This document shows, in pieces, positions 1 through 7,280 of a stretch of 12,436 nt of DNA. The position numbers and the translations under genes were made by a program. Origin of the DNA: Eisenbergiella sp963559585 (GTDB lineage Bacteria; Bacillota; Clostridia; Lachnospirales; Lachnospiraceae); NCBI GenBank assembly GCA_963559585.1, contig CAUWLJ010000100.1, positions 1 through 12,436 on the forward strand, in the 5' to 3' direction. The notes beneath the pieces were generated by a model that was not told the DNA's origin, searched no databases, and was given only the letters and a program-made list of their open reading frames with translations. How positions within the stretch are numbered: the stretch's first letter is position 1; each line of letters begins with the position of its first letter.

Positions 1-1
1 T

Positions 2-889
2 AAAGAATATACATCCAATCTCAAGATAGATATTATTTTAGGAATGACGAAGGGAGCAGGGCTCACGTTTAAAAAACATCAGAGGATATGTTCGCTGATG
101 AAGCGTTTGAACAGTGTTTCTGGGATGCCGAAGGTTTCCTGCCGTTATATTGTGGAAGGGAAACAGGTTCATTCCAAGGTTTATGTCTGGTGCAGGGGAA
201 ATAAAGCGGTGGAGGCATACAGCGGGTCAGCCAATTATACGATGAATGCGTTCTTTACACGGCGTGAATGTATGGATTCCTGTGATGCGAAGGAAGCGAA
301 TCATTATTATCACAGTCTGCTGGCAGATACGATGGATTGTCTGGATGAACGGATAAAAGAAAAGATAACTTTTTCAAGCAGGAAAAGTGCAGAGGATGAT
401 ATTGCTGACACGAATTTAGAGAATTTGTCGTGGGAGTATTACCAGAATCTTGAGGCAGTGGATTCTATTGAGATTTCTTTGTTAAAAGCAGATGGCAGCG
501 ATACGGGTTATGGCTCCGGGGTGAACTGGGGGATCCGTAAAAATGGGTATAAAAGAAATCGGAATCAGGCCTACATACCCTATAATACCGGTGACCAGAA
601 GGCCGGATTTTTCCCGCAGGCAGATGCAGACGGCACATATCCGGTATTCAAGGTGGTTACAAAGGATTATGATGCTTTTTATATGCGGCAGGCACAGGCA
701 AATGGAAAAGCTTTGGAAACGCCGGAGAGTAATGCGATTATTGGAGAATGGATACGTCATAGAATAGGGGTGCAGGATGGAGCTTACATTACGAAGCAGA
801 TGCTGGAGGAGGCCGGGGGTACAACGGTAGTATTTAAGAAGTATGCGGATGGTATTTATACACTGGATTATGAAGGGGGGAGCGGTTAG
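2..889 (+). CDS. NgoFVII-family (PLD-fold) type II restriction endonuclease, 5' end cut by window edge
   Basis: The frame is open from base 2, and the residues before the first ATG (44) read straight into the conserved part (IILGM then GLT), so the gene starts outside the window. Counting from ATG 44, the phospholipase-D style nuclease half-site is at about residues 43-64: H43-x-K45 in VHSKVYVW, then YSGSANYT with S60/S62 and N64. The C-terminal part, about residues 157-270, carries the pattern SGVNWGIR...NQAYIPY...FFP...GEWIRHRIGV, which I recognise from the C-terminal DNA-binding domain of NgoFVII-type enzymes. Such proteins usually carry one HxK motif and act as dimers, cutting specific double-stranded sites that a partner methyltransferase protects. 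The stop codon abuts the ATG at 890, so it is operonic with the next gene. Base composition is AT-richer than the core genes from 2761 on. Family call is fairly sure; the recognition site is unknown. Confidence 0.8.
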   Translation, partial: KEYTSNLKIDIILGMTKGAGLTFKKHQRICSLMKRLNSVSGMPKVSCRYIVEGKQVHSKVYVWCRGNKAVEAYSGSANYTMNAFFTRRECMDSCDAKEANHYYHSLLADTMDCLDERIKEKITFSSRKSAEDDIADTNLENLSWEYYQNLEAVDSIEISLLKADGSDTGYGSGVNWGIRKNGYKRNRNQAYIPYNTGDQKAGFFPQADADGTYPVFKVVTKDYDAFYMRQAQANGKALETPESNAIIGEWIRHRIGVQDGAYITKQMLEEAGGTTVVFKKYADGIYTLDYEGGSG

Positions 890-925
890 ATGTTGAATTA
901 CTGGTGGGTGACCCTTGCTGGATGA
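890..925 (+). other. Orphan 11-codon start of the FokI/AlwI-type gene
   Basis: An ATG at 890 follows the previous stop codon directly (TAGATG) and has a purine-rich Shine-Dalgarno run (AGGGGGG, 873-879) about 10 bases upstream. It encodes MLNYWWVTLAG and then stops at 923-925. From memory, AlwI-type endonucleases of this sort begin with a short stretch ending in WWVT followed by a basic segment, so this is probably the true N-terminus of the downstream endonuclease. It is cut off from the body at about 910-917, where the downstream frame (reading LLDEK) begins. Inference: an internal deletion with a frame change. Confidence 0.5.
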
Positions 926-2042
926 AAAAGTCGGTTATCTGACGGAGGAAGAAATCGCTAAAATTGTTGTAACAGAGGCAGAGAACGAGAGCGGGAAATG
1001 CTATAATTATATTGCAGACCGGATTGAACAGTTCAGAAGCTATGGCGACAGCTGTCTGGATGCGGATTTTTTTGAAAAGTATAAACCGTCCAAAGGCAGT
1101 ATAAATCCGCAGCATCCATACAGCCATCTGACTGACCTGGCCAATACGCTGATTAACTGGCTGGAGTATACGCAGCTGGTGAAACGGGAAGGCGGAAATG
1201 TTGCCATACTGGATGATAAAAAACCAGAGGTGCAGCAGATTCTGGCAGACGTACCCAATTTTATCGACCGCCCGGAGCAGCAGGAGTATTTTCAAAGAAA
1301 ATATGGACTGGATCCAAAGCACAAAAAAGATAACCGCAATCTTGCATTGACCAAGAGCATAACGGCGGCAATGATAGCAAGACAGAAGATTATGCAGGCA
1401 TATATTACAGAATCTCTGGAAAGACCGATCACAAAAATCACGTCAGGAGTTGTTGATTATATTGTCCAGGTAACTGGGATTGATGGAAAAACGGTGGAGA
1501 ATGTTTTGGTTGAAACGTATCCGAATGGCTCTGTAGGTGCATTCATGACTAAATATTTTGAAATGGCCTTTAAAGGACGCGATGAAGCAGCGGAGTTTGA
1601 AAAAGCAACCGTAGAATTGTTTCATGATGTGTTTGGCTATGAAGCAAAGCATGTGGGCCCGATAGGGCTTACGCCTGATGTACTGCTTCTGTCCGACAGT
1701 GACGGCTATCAGGCCATTCTTGATAATAAAGCGTATCATAAGTACACGATCAGCAATGACCATTACAACCGGATGGTGCACAATTATATTGAGAATTTGG
1801 AGAATTACAGCGGATCAGCAGACCGGCTTGCGTTTTTCTCTTATATAGCAGGCGGTTTTGGAAAAAATATAGACAGACAGATACAATCAATCGTGGATGT
1901 CACTGGAGTGAATGGTTCAGCAGTCAGTGTGACGAACATGATTAAAATGGTAGAACAGCATAATAAGATACCATACAGCCATAAAAGACTGTGTGAGATT
2001 TTCAGCGTGAACCGGCAGGTGCTGATGCAGGATTTGATTTAG
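915..2042 (+). CDS. FokI/AlwI-type restriction endonuclease, N-terminally truncated (probable pseudogene)
   Basis: The open frame gives 375 residues from a TTG at 915, with no convincing ribosome binding site and an in-frame stop just before it (909-911). The C-terminal half matches the FokI cleavage domain layout: VELFHDVFGYEAKHVG, then P254-D255, then D270-N271-K272 in AILDNKAY, corresponding to FokI D450, D467 and K469, followed by a conserved GSAVSV strand at about 334-339. The middle (YLTEEEIAKIVV..., about 8-90) resembles the central helical part of AlwI-family enzymes. FokI is about 580 residues and its relatives are of similar size, so roughly 150-200 N-terminal residues, the DNA-recognition part, are missing. 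The likely original start is the ATG at 890, in another frame. The nuclease core is intact, but the product is unlikely to be made or to be site-specific. It sits between the NgoFVII-type gene and the vsr-like gene. Confidence 0.75.
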   Translation: MLDEKVGYLTEEEIAKIVVTEAENESGKCYNYIADRIEQFRSYGDSCLDADFFEKYKPSKGSINPQHPYSHLTDLANTLINWLEYTQLVKREGGNVAILDDKKPEVQQILADVPNFIDRPEQQEYFQRKYGLDPKHKKDNRNLALTKSITAAMIARQKIMQAYITESLERPITKITSGVVDYIVQVTGIDGKTVENVLVETYPNGSVGAFMTKYFEMAFKGRDEAAEFEKATVELFHDVFGYEAKHVGPIGLTPDVLLLSDSDGYQAILDNKAYHKYTISNDHYNRMVHNYIENLENYSGSADRLAFFSYIAGGFGKNIDRQIQSIVDVTGVNGSAVSVTNMIKMVEQHNKIPYSHKRLCEIFSVNRQVLMQDLI

Positions 2043-2095
2043 CGGAGTCAGTATGGCAGACGCGCCTTGTGACTTATTTCTGAATGAGGATTACA

Positions 2096-2557
2096 ATGGA
2101 CAATCTTACAAAAGAGCAGCGCCATAAGAATATGCAGCATATTCGTTCTAAAGATACCGCAATCGAGGTTATACTGCGCAGGGCATTATGGCAGAAAGGT
2201 TATCGGTATCGAAAAAACTGCAGGGACATTCCGGGCAGGCCGGATATTGCATTGACTAAATACAAAATTGCCATATTCTGCGATGGGGAATTTTTTCATG
2301 GTAAGAACTGGGAGGTTCTCAAGCCTCGATTGGAAAAAAGCGATAATGGAGAATATTGGATCAGTAAAATATCCCGAAACAGGGAACGGGATGATGAGAT
2401 TAATAAGCAGCTGTTGTTTGAGGGATGGACGGTGATCCGTTTTTGGGGGAATGATATTAAAAAGCATACGGATGAGTGCGTACAGGCAGTTGAGGAGGTA
2501 ATATTTGATCTGGAAACAGCGCGCGTTCTCGGGGAGGATGACTGCGATTCCTTCTGA
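2096..2557 (+). CDS. vsr: Very short patch repair (Vsr-type) mismatch endonuclease
   Basis: Vsr nicks DNA 5' of the T in T:G mismatches that arise when 5-methylcytosine deaminates, starting repair next to cytosine methyltransferase sites. The 153-residue product has the family signature: KNMQHIRSKDTAIE at about 12-25, PGRPD at 46-50 (D50 equals catalytic D51 of the E. coli enzyme), IFCDGEFFHG at 60-69 (H68 equals catalytic H69; F67 stands where E. coli has the intercalating W68), and NRERD..I...L...GWTVIRFW in the second half. E. coli zinc ligand C66 is replaced by E65, so the structural zinc site is probably absent, as in a divergent branch of the family. I chose ATG 2096 because GAGGA (2086-2090) lies 5 bases upstream; an in-frame ATG at 2084 has no such site. 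A vsr gene implies a C5-cytosine methyltransferase nearby, outside this window. Confidence 0.87.
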   Translation: MDNLTKEQRHKNMQHIRSKDTAIEVILRRALWQKGYRYRKNCRDIPGRPDIALTKYKIAIFCDGEFFHGKNWEVLKPRLEKSDNGEYWISKISRNRERDDEINKQLLFEGWTVIRFWGNDIKKHTDECVQAVEEVIFDLETARVLGEDDCDSF

Positions 2558-2577
2558 ATGCCGGGTATGAGGCGGGA

Positions 2578-2611
2578 GTTACTGTTCACGGGCTTGTCCG
2601 TGAACAGTAAC
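2578..2611. repeat. 34-bp palindromic repeat, copy 1
   Basis: A perfect 14-bp inverted repeat, with arms gttactgttcacgg (2578-2591) and its complement (2598-2611), around a 6-base loop gcttgt. No T-run follows, so it is not a plain terminator. A second, 28/34 identical copy lies in reverse orientation at 12244-12277, which marks this as a dispersed element. It lies at the border between the restriction island and pth. Confidence 0.8.
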
Positions 2612-2622
2612 AAGCGGGAGCC

Positions 2623-2646
2623 AAAGGGTGTAGAAAACACTTTTTT
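2623..2646 (+). terminator. Possible intrinsic terminator after the restriction island
   Basis: The sequence aaagggtgt - agaaa - acactttttt can form a stem of about 9 bp including two G-U pairs, ending in a run of six T (2641-2646). It would end transcription of the restriction genes. The T-run overlaps the -35 box of the following promoter. The stem is short and AT-rich, so strength is uncertain. Confidence 0.4.
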
Positions 2647-2673
2647 GACAAACCTTTCGTTCCTGCCTATACT
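2645..2673 (+). promoter_or_regulatory. Sigma-A type promoter for pth-mfd
   Basis: TTGACA at 2645-2650, a spacer of exactly 17 bases, and TATACT at 2668-2673. This is one mismatch from consensus overall. The predicted start near 2680 leaves a leader of about 80 bases before pth, containing a small GC-rich hairpin (gcgcc 2685-2689 with ggcgc 2695-2699). Confidence 0.8.
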
Positions 2674-2760
2674 ATCATGTGGCGGCGCCGTCCAGGCGCT
2701 GTCTGGAAGAAAGACCTAAATAAATGACAGAAACCGACATGGAAAGGAATAAGGAGGCAC

Positions 2761-3342
2761 ATGTACGTCATAGCAGGACTGGGCAATCCCGGCAAAGAGT
2801 ATGAAAACACCCGCCACAACGTGGGCTTTGATGTGATAGACGCCATTGCGGACCGGTACGGGATCCGGGTGATCGAGCGGAAGCATAAGGGCCTGGTGGG
2901 AAAAGGGGTGATTGAGGGAGAGAAGGTTCTCCTGTTAAAGCCCCTCACCTTCATGAATCTGAGTGGTGAAAGCATCCGCGAGGTCATAGACTATTATAAG
3001 GCAGACCCGGAAAGTGAGCTGATCGTGATCTGTGATGACATCAGCCTGGATCTGGGGCAGCTTCGGGTACGCAAAAAAGGAAGCGCGGGCGGTCACAACG
3101 GCCTGAAAAATATCATCGCCCACCTGGACACCCAGAATTTTCAGCGGATTAAGATGGGGGTGGGAAACAAACCGGAGGGATATGACCTGGCAGATTATGT
3201 GCTGGGACATTTTACCCAGAAGGAGCGGAAGGTAATGGACGAGAGCGTGAAGCTGGCGGTGGACGCAGTGGTTGTCATGATGCAGGAGGGCCCGGATGCG
3301 GCCATGAACCGGTTCAACCAGAAGCGGACGGCGGAGGAATAG
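2761..3342 (+). CDS. pth: Peptidyl-tRNA hydrolase
   Basis: This essential cytosolic enzyme cleaves the ester bond of peptidyl-tRNAs that drop off stalled ribosomes, recycling the tRNA. The 193-residue length is normal. The family landmarks are all present: GLGNPGKEY with N9, TRHNVG with catalytic H19, TFMNLSG with N66, VICDD with D92 (equivalent to E. coli D93), and GGHNGL with N113. The start is well supported: ATG at 2761 with AAGGAGG at 2751-2757, although the 3-base spacing is short. It is the first gene after the promoter at 2645-2673 and precedes mfd by 87 bases; pth-mfd adjacency is an old Firmicutes arrangement (pth is also called spoVC in Bacillus). Confidence 0.97.
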   Translation: MYVIAGLGNPGKEYENTRHNVGFDVIDAIADRYGIRVIERKHKGLVGKGVIEGEKVLLLKPLTFMNLSGESIREVIDYYKADPESELIVICDDISLDLGQLRVRKKGSAGGHNGLKNIIAHLDTQNFQRIKMGVGNKPEGYDLADYVLGHFTQKERKVMDESVKLAVDAVVVMMQEGPDAAMNRFNQKRTAEE

Positions 3343-3414
3343 TGCGGCAGATGCGCCCCGCCGCTGCGCTCCGGTATGGGGAGCGGGCAGTAAGCTTCAG
3401 GCGCATCGGCCTGC
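3343..3414. repeat. Nested inverted repeat between pth and mfd
   Basis: The outer arms gatgcgcc (3350-3357) and ggcgcatc (3400-3407) are perfect, and extend imperfectly outward over tgcggca/tgcaggcc. The inner arms cgctcc (3367-3372) and ggagcg (3380-3385) form a second stem. No T-run follows, so the two genes are probably still co-transcribed. The structure fills most of the gap and ends close to the mfd start. Confidence 0.5.
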
Positions 3415-3429
3415 AGCAGCTGCGAGGCT

Positions 3430-6400
3430 GTGAACAGAAAGGAATTGGCACAGGATATGAGGGCATTGACAGCACCCCTGCAGGAACTGGCAGAGTTTGA
3501 GGAGGGCAGGGCTTATCTGCAGAAGGAGAAGGCCTGCGTGGCCTTTACCGGCTGCGGGGATTCTCAGAAGCTTCATATGATATACGGCTTGAGCGATGGC
3601 TTTCCTTACAAGGTCATCGTTACGTTCAGTGACCTGAGGGCCAGGGAAATCTATGAGGAATACCGCTTTTACGATAAAAGCGTGACCCTGTATCCGGCGA
3701 AGGATCTGATCTTCTACCAGGCGGACATTCACGGGAATCAGCTGGTGACGGAGCGGATGAAGGCGCTTCGGCGGATGATCGAGGGGCGTCCCCTCACCGT
3801 GGTGACCACCTTTGCGGCGCTGATGACGCCCCAGGTACCTTTGGAGGAGATCGCGGAGGCAGTGCTCCACATCGATACGGACAGCAGCGTGGATGAAAAG
3901 GAGCTGGCGGCCAGCCTGGTCCGTATGGGCTATGAGAAAAATTTTCAGGTGGAGGCGCCGGGCCAGTTTTCCATCCGGGGCGGTATCATCGACATTTTTG
4001 ACCTGACGGAGGAGAATCCCTGCCGGATCGAGCTGTGGGGCGAGGAGGTGGAGTCCATCCGTTCCTTTGACCTGCTCAGCCAGAGGAGCGTGGAGAAGCT
4101 GTCCCAGGTGGACATCTATCCTGCCACGGAGTTAATTCTCACGGAGGATCAGAAGCGGGAGGGGCTTGCCGCCATTGAAAAGGAGGCAAAACGGTTTGCC
4201 GCCACGCTGCGGGCTGATTTTCATACGGAGGAAGCGGCGCGCCTGACCAGGCAGGTGAAGGAGCTTCTGGAGCAGGTGCAGCAGCTTCAGGCCGCGGTGA
4301 ATCTGGAAAGCTATATCCGGTATTTTTATGAGGAGACGGTATCCTTCATCAAATTCTTCCCGGCGCGCTCCACCTGTGTGTTCCTGGACGAACCTCTCCG
4401 GGTGCAGGAGCAGGCCTCGGCGGTGGAGATGGAGTTTCGGGAGAGCATGGGGCACCGTATGGAGAAAGGCTATATCCTGCCGGGACAGGCGGAGCTTCTG
4501 TACGGCTGTGAGGAGACGGCCTCCTTTCTGGCCGGGATGCGCACGGCGGTGCTGTCCGCCATGGACGGAAAGAATGCGATCCTGCGGCCCGGGCATAAGC
4601 TTGATGTGAACGTGCGCAGCATGTCCTCCTACAACAACAGCTTTGAATCCCTGGTATCGGATCTGAAACGGTATAAAAAGAATGGCTTCCGCGTCCTTCT
4701 CCTGTCCGGCTCCCGCACCAGAGCCCAGAGGCTGGCGGAGGATCTGCAGGAGGAGGGGCTTGCCAGCTTTTACAGCGAGGACGGAGACCGGGAGGTGGCG
4801 CCCGGCGAGGTGATGCTTTTCTACGGGCATGTGAAAAGAGGCTTTGAGTATCCGCTGTTAAAATTCGTGGTGATCACGGAGAGCGATATTTTCGGAGCCC
4901 AGAAGAAGAAAAAGAAGAAGCGCAGGCAGTTCGACGGCCAGAAGATCAACGACTTTGCGGAGCTTAAAGTAGGGGACTATGTGGTGCACGAGACCCACGG
5001 GCTTGGGGTGTACCAGGGCATTGAAAAGGTGGAGATGAACGGCACGGTAAAGGATTATATGAAGATTTCCTATCGTGACGGCGGCAACCTCTACGTGCTG
5101 GCCACAGGGCTGGATGTGATCCAGAAATACGCTTCCGCCGACGCGGCCAAGGTGCCGAAGCTGAACAAGCTGGGAACCCAGGAGTGGACGCGCACGAAAA
5201 CGAAGGTGCGCAGCGCGGTGGACGAGGTGGCGAAGGATCTGGTGGAGCTGTACGCGGTGCGCCAGCAGCAGGAGGGCTATGCCTTCACCCCGGATACGGT
5301 GTGGCAGCAGGAGTTTGAGGAGATGTTTCCCTTTGAAGAGACGGACGACCAGCTTGCGGCCATTGCGGCCACCAAGGAGGATATGGAGAGCCATCGTATC
5401 ATGGACCGCCTGATCTGCGGGGATGTGGGCTACGGCAAGACGGAGATCGCCATCCGTGCGGCCTTCAAGGCAGTGCAGGACGGCAAACAGGTGGCCTTTC
5501 TGGTGCCAACCACCATCCTGGCCCAGCAGCATTACAATACCTTTACCCAGAGGATGAAGGATTTCCCTGTGCGCATCGATCTCATGTCCCGCTTCCGCAC
5601 CCCGGCGGAGCAGAAGAAAACGGTGACCGATCTGAAAAAGGGATTGGTGGACATCGTGATCGGCACCCACAGGATCCTGTCCTCGGATATGCAGTTCAAG
5701 GACCTGGGCCTTCTGATCATCGACGAGGAGCAGCGCTTCGGCGTGGCTCATAAAGAAAAGATCAAGAAAATGCGGGAGGACGTGGATGTGCTCACCCTCA
5801 CAGCCACGCCCATCCCCAGAACCCTTCACATGTCCCTCATCGGCATCCGGGATATGAGTGTGCTGGAGGAGGCGCCCAACGACCGCCTGCCCATTCAGAC
5901 CTTCGTGTGCGAGTACAACGATGAAATGGTGCGGGAGGCCATCGTGCGCGAACTGTCCAGAGACGGCCAGGTGTACTATGTGTACAACCGGGTGAACAAC
6001 ATTGCAGACGTAGCGGCCTCCCTCCAGCAGTTAGTACCGGAGGCCAATGTGGCCTACGCCCACGGACAGATGAAGGAGCATGAGCTGGAGCGGATCATGT
6101 ATGATTTTATCAACGGGGAGATCGACGTGCTGGTGTCCACCACCATCATTGAGACAGGGCTGGATATTTCCAACGTGAACACCATGATCATCCACGATGC
6201 CGACCAGCTTGGCCTGTCCCAGCTCTACCAGCTCCGTGGGCGGGTGGGCCGCTCCAACCGCACCTCCTACGCATTCCTCATGTATAAGCGGGACAAGATG
6301 CTGCGGGAGATCGCGGAGAAACGCCTGTCCGCCATCCGGGAATTTACAGATCTGGGAAGCGGCTTCAAGATTGCCATGCGCGACCTGGAAATCCGGGGAG

Positions 6401-7047
6401 CGGGCAACCTCCTGGGCAAACGCCAGTCCGGCCATATGGAGGCGGTGGGCTACGACCTGTACTGCAAGATGCTGAACGAGGCAGTAAAGACCCTGAAGGG
6501 GGAAAAGCATACGGTGGATTTTACCACCACCGTGGAGCTGGAGGCGGACGCTTTTATCCCGCCCTCCTATATCGTGAACGAACAGCAGAAGCTGGATATT
6601 TACAAAAGGATCGCCAGCGTGGAGACACAGCCGGAGAGAAAGGATATGGAGGAGGAGCTTCTGGACCGCTTTGGAGAGGTTCCCGTATCTGTGGAAAACC
6701 TTCTGCGCATTGCCCTGATCCGTGTAAAAGCCCACAGCCTGTACATCACCGAGGTAAAGGGACGGGGCGGCGAGCTGAAGCTTCTGATGCGCCCCGACGC
6801 CCTGATCCGGGTGGAGTGCATCCCCCGGTTACTGGCTTACTACGGAAAGAAGCTCACCTTCACCGCCAAGGGTACGCCTTATTTCCTTCTGCGCTACACC
6901 AAGTGCGGCGTGGTGGAAAAGGATGCGGAGGCCCTGCTCCGGCTGACGGAGGAGCTGCTTGAGGATATGGAACGGATTCTGGGAATCGGTTCGGAGGAGA
7001 ACTCCGAAAGGGAGGACAGCTTGGGCAGGGAGCGGCTCAGGCAGTAA
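3430..7047 (+). CDS. mfd: Transcription-repair coupling factor Mfd
   Basis: Mfd is a DNA translocase that removes RNA polymerase stalled at lesions and recruits UvrA for nucleotide excision repair. The 1205-residue product is slightly longer than the usual 1150-1180. Domain order is standard: UvrB-like N-terminal modules (about 1-480), a lysine-rich linker (six K at 492-497), the RNA-polymerase interacting CarD-like domain (GDYVVHETHGLGVY from about 515), then the translocase with Walker A GDVGYGKTE (664-672), DEEQRFG (765-771), TATPIPRT (791-798) and QLRGRVGRS (934-942), and the C-terminal TRCF domain from about 1040. The start is uncertain: GTG 3430 has only a weak, too-close purine stretch (CGAGG), and ATG 3457 (residue 10, MRALTAPL) resembles the start of many clostridial homologues but also lacks a well-spaced site. 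It shares the pth promoter; no terminator is seen between them. Confidence 0.97.
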   Translation: MNRKELAQDMRALTAPLQELAEFEEGRAYLQKEKACVAFTGCGDSQKLHMIYGLSDGFPYKVIVTFSDLRAREIYEEYRFYDKSVTLYPAKDLIFYQADIHGNQLVTERMKALRRMIEGRPLTVVTTFAALMTPQVPLEEIAEAVLHIDTDSSVDEKELAASLVRMGYEKNFQVEAPGQFSIRGGIIDIFDLTEENPCRIELWGEEVESIRSFDLLSQRSVEKLSQVDIYPATELILTEDQKREGLAAIEKEAKRFAATLRADFHTEEAARLTRQVKELLEQVQQLQAAVNLESYIRYFYEETVSFIKFFPARSTCVFLDEPLRVQEQASAVEMEFRESMGHRMEKGYILPGQAELLYGCEETASFLAGMRTAVLSAMDGKNAILRPGHKLDVNVRSMSSYNNSFESLVSDLKRYKKNGFRVLLLSGSRTRAQRLAEDLQEEGLASFYSEDGDREVAPGEVMLFYGHVKRGFEYPLLKFVVITESDIFGAQKKKKKKRRQFDGQKINDFAELKVGDYVVHETHGLGVYQGIEKVEMNGTVKDYMKISYRDGGNLYVLATGLDVIQKYASADAAKVPKLNKLGTQEWTRTKTKVRSAVDEVAKDLVELYAVRQQQEGYAFTPDTVWQQEFEEMFPFEETDDQLAAIAATKEDMESHRIMDRLICGDVGYGKTEIAIRAAFKAVQDGKQVAFLVPTTILAQQHYNTFTQRMKDFPVRIDLMSRFRTPAEQKKTVTDLKKGLVDIVIGTHRILSSDMQFKDLGLLIIDEEQRFGVAHKEKIKKMREDVDVLTLTATPIPRTLHMSLIGIRDMSVLEEAPNDRLPIQTFVCEYNDEMVREAIVRELSRDGQVYYVYNRVNNIADVAASLQQLVPEANVAYAHGQMKEHELERIMYDFINGEIDVLVSTTIIETGLDISNVNTMIIHDADQLGLSQLYQLRGRVGRSNRTSYAFLMYKRDKMLREIAEKRLSAIREFTDLGSGFKIAMRDLEIRGAGNLLGKRQSGHMEAVGYDLYCKMLNEAVKTLKGEKHTVDFTTTVELEADAFIPPSYIVNEQQKLDIYKRIASVETQPERKDMEEELLDRFGEVPVSVENLLRIALIRVKAHSLYITEVKGRGGELKLLMRPDALIRVECIPRLLAYYGKKLTFTAKGTPYFLLRYTKCGVVEKDAEALLRLTEELLEDMERILGIGSEENSEREDSLGRERLRQ

Positions 7048-7140
7048 ACGGTCCAGGCGGCGGGCTGCCGGAGGGGCGCAGCTGAACCTGCAAAACGGAG
7101 GAAGCCCGGACACAGCCGCATAGGCGGCAGAAGGAGAAAA

Positions 7141-7174
7141 GATTGGAAATAAGCCCGATGGCTTATTTTCAATC
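7141..7174. terminator. Strong 15-bp hairpin after mfd, terminator-like
   Basis: gattggaaataagcc (7141-7155) pairs with ggcttattttcaatc (7160-7174) at 14 of 15 positions, the remaining one being a G-U pair, around the tetraloop cgat. The T-rich right arm after a GC clamp would suit an intrinsic terminator working in either direction, but no long T-run follows, so it could instead be a mobile palindromic element. It lies about 95 bases past the mfd stop. Confidence 0.45.
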
Positions 7175-7184
7175 AACAGTTTTG

Positions 7185-7269
7185 TGCCGGAGCGTCACAA
7201 AGCTGTCAGCATGGCAGGCAGGAAAACGCATGCGCGGTTTCCCGCCGCCCCGTCGCAAACGCTCCGGCA
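7185..7269. repeat. 85-bp imperfect inverted repeat upstream of the cysteine hydrolase
   Basis: The outer arms tgccggagcgt (7185-7195) and acgctccggca (7259-7269) are an exact 11-bp match. Inside, ggcaggaaaacgc and gcggtttcccgcc pair at 11 of 13 positions around a central atg, so most of the element can fold into one long hairpin. It ends on the first A of the ribosome binding site of the next gene. Whether it is a MITE-like repeat or a cis-regulatory structure cannot be told from one copy. Together with the 7141-7174 hairpin it fills about half of the 233-base gap after mfd; 7048-7140 shows nothing I can name. Confidence 0.5.
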
Positions 7270-7280
7270 AGGAGAAAAAC

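Noticed and set aside
2677..2727. Seventeen-codon-scale reading frame (ATG TGG CGG...) in the pth leader as a leader peptide
   Set aside because: The ATG lies at or before the predicted transcription start and has no ribosome binding site.
4894..4926. Purine-only stretch in mfd encoding six lysines, as a slippage or frameshift site
   Set aside because: The frame continues normally and the place is a variable, basic linker in Mfd proteins.
4132..5829. Long minus-strand open frames opposite mfd, and similar ones opposite pncB (10829-11794)
   Set aside because: They are shadows of GC-rich coding sequence, with His/Leu/Arg-rich composition and no recognisable domains.
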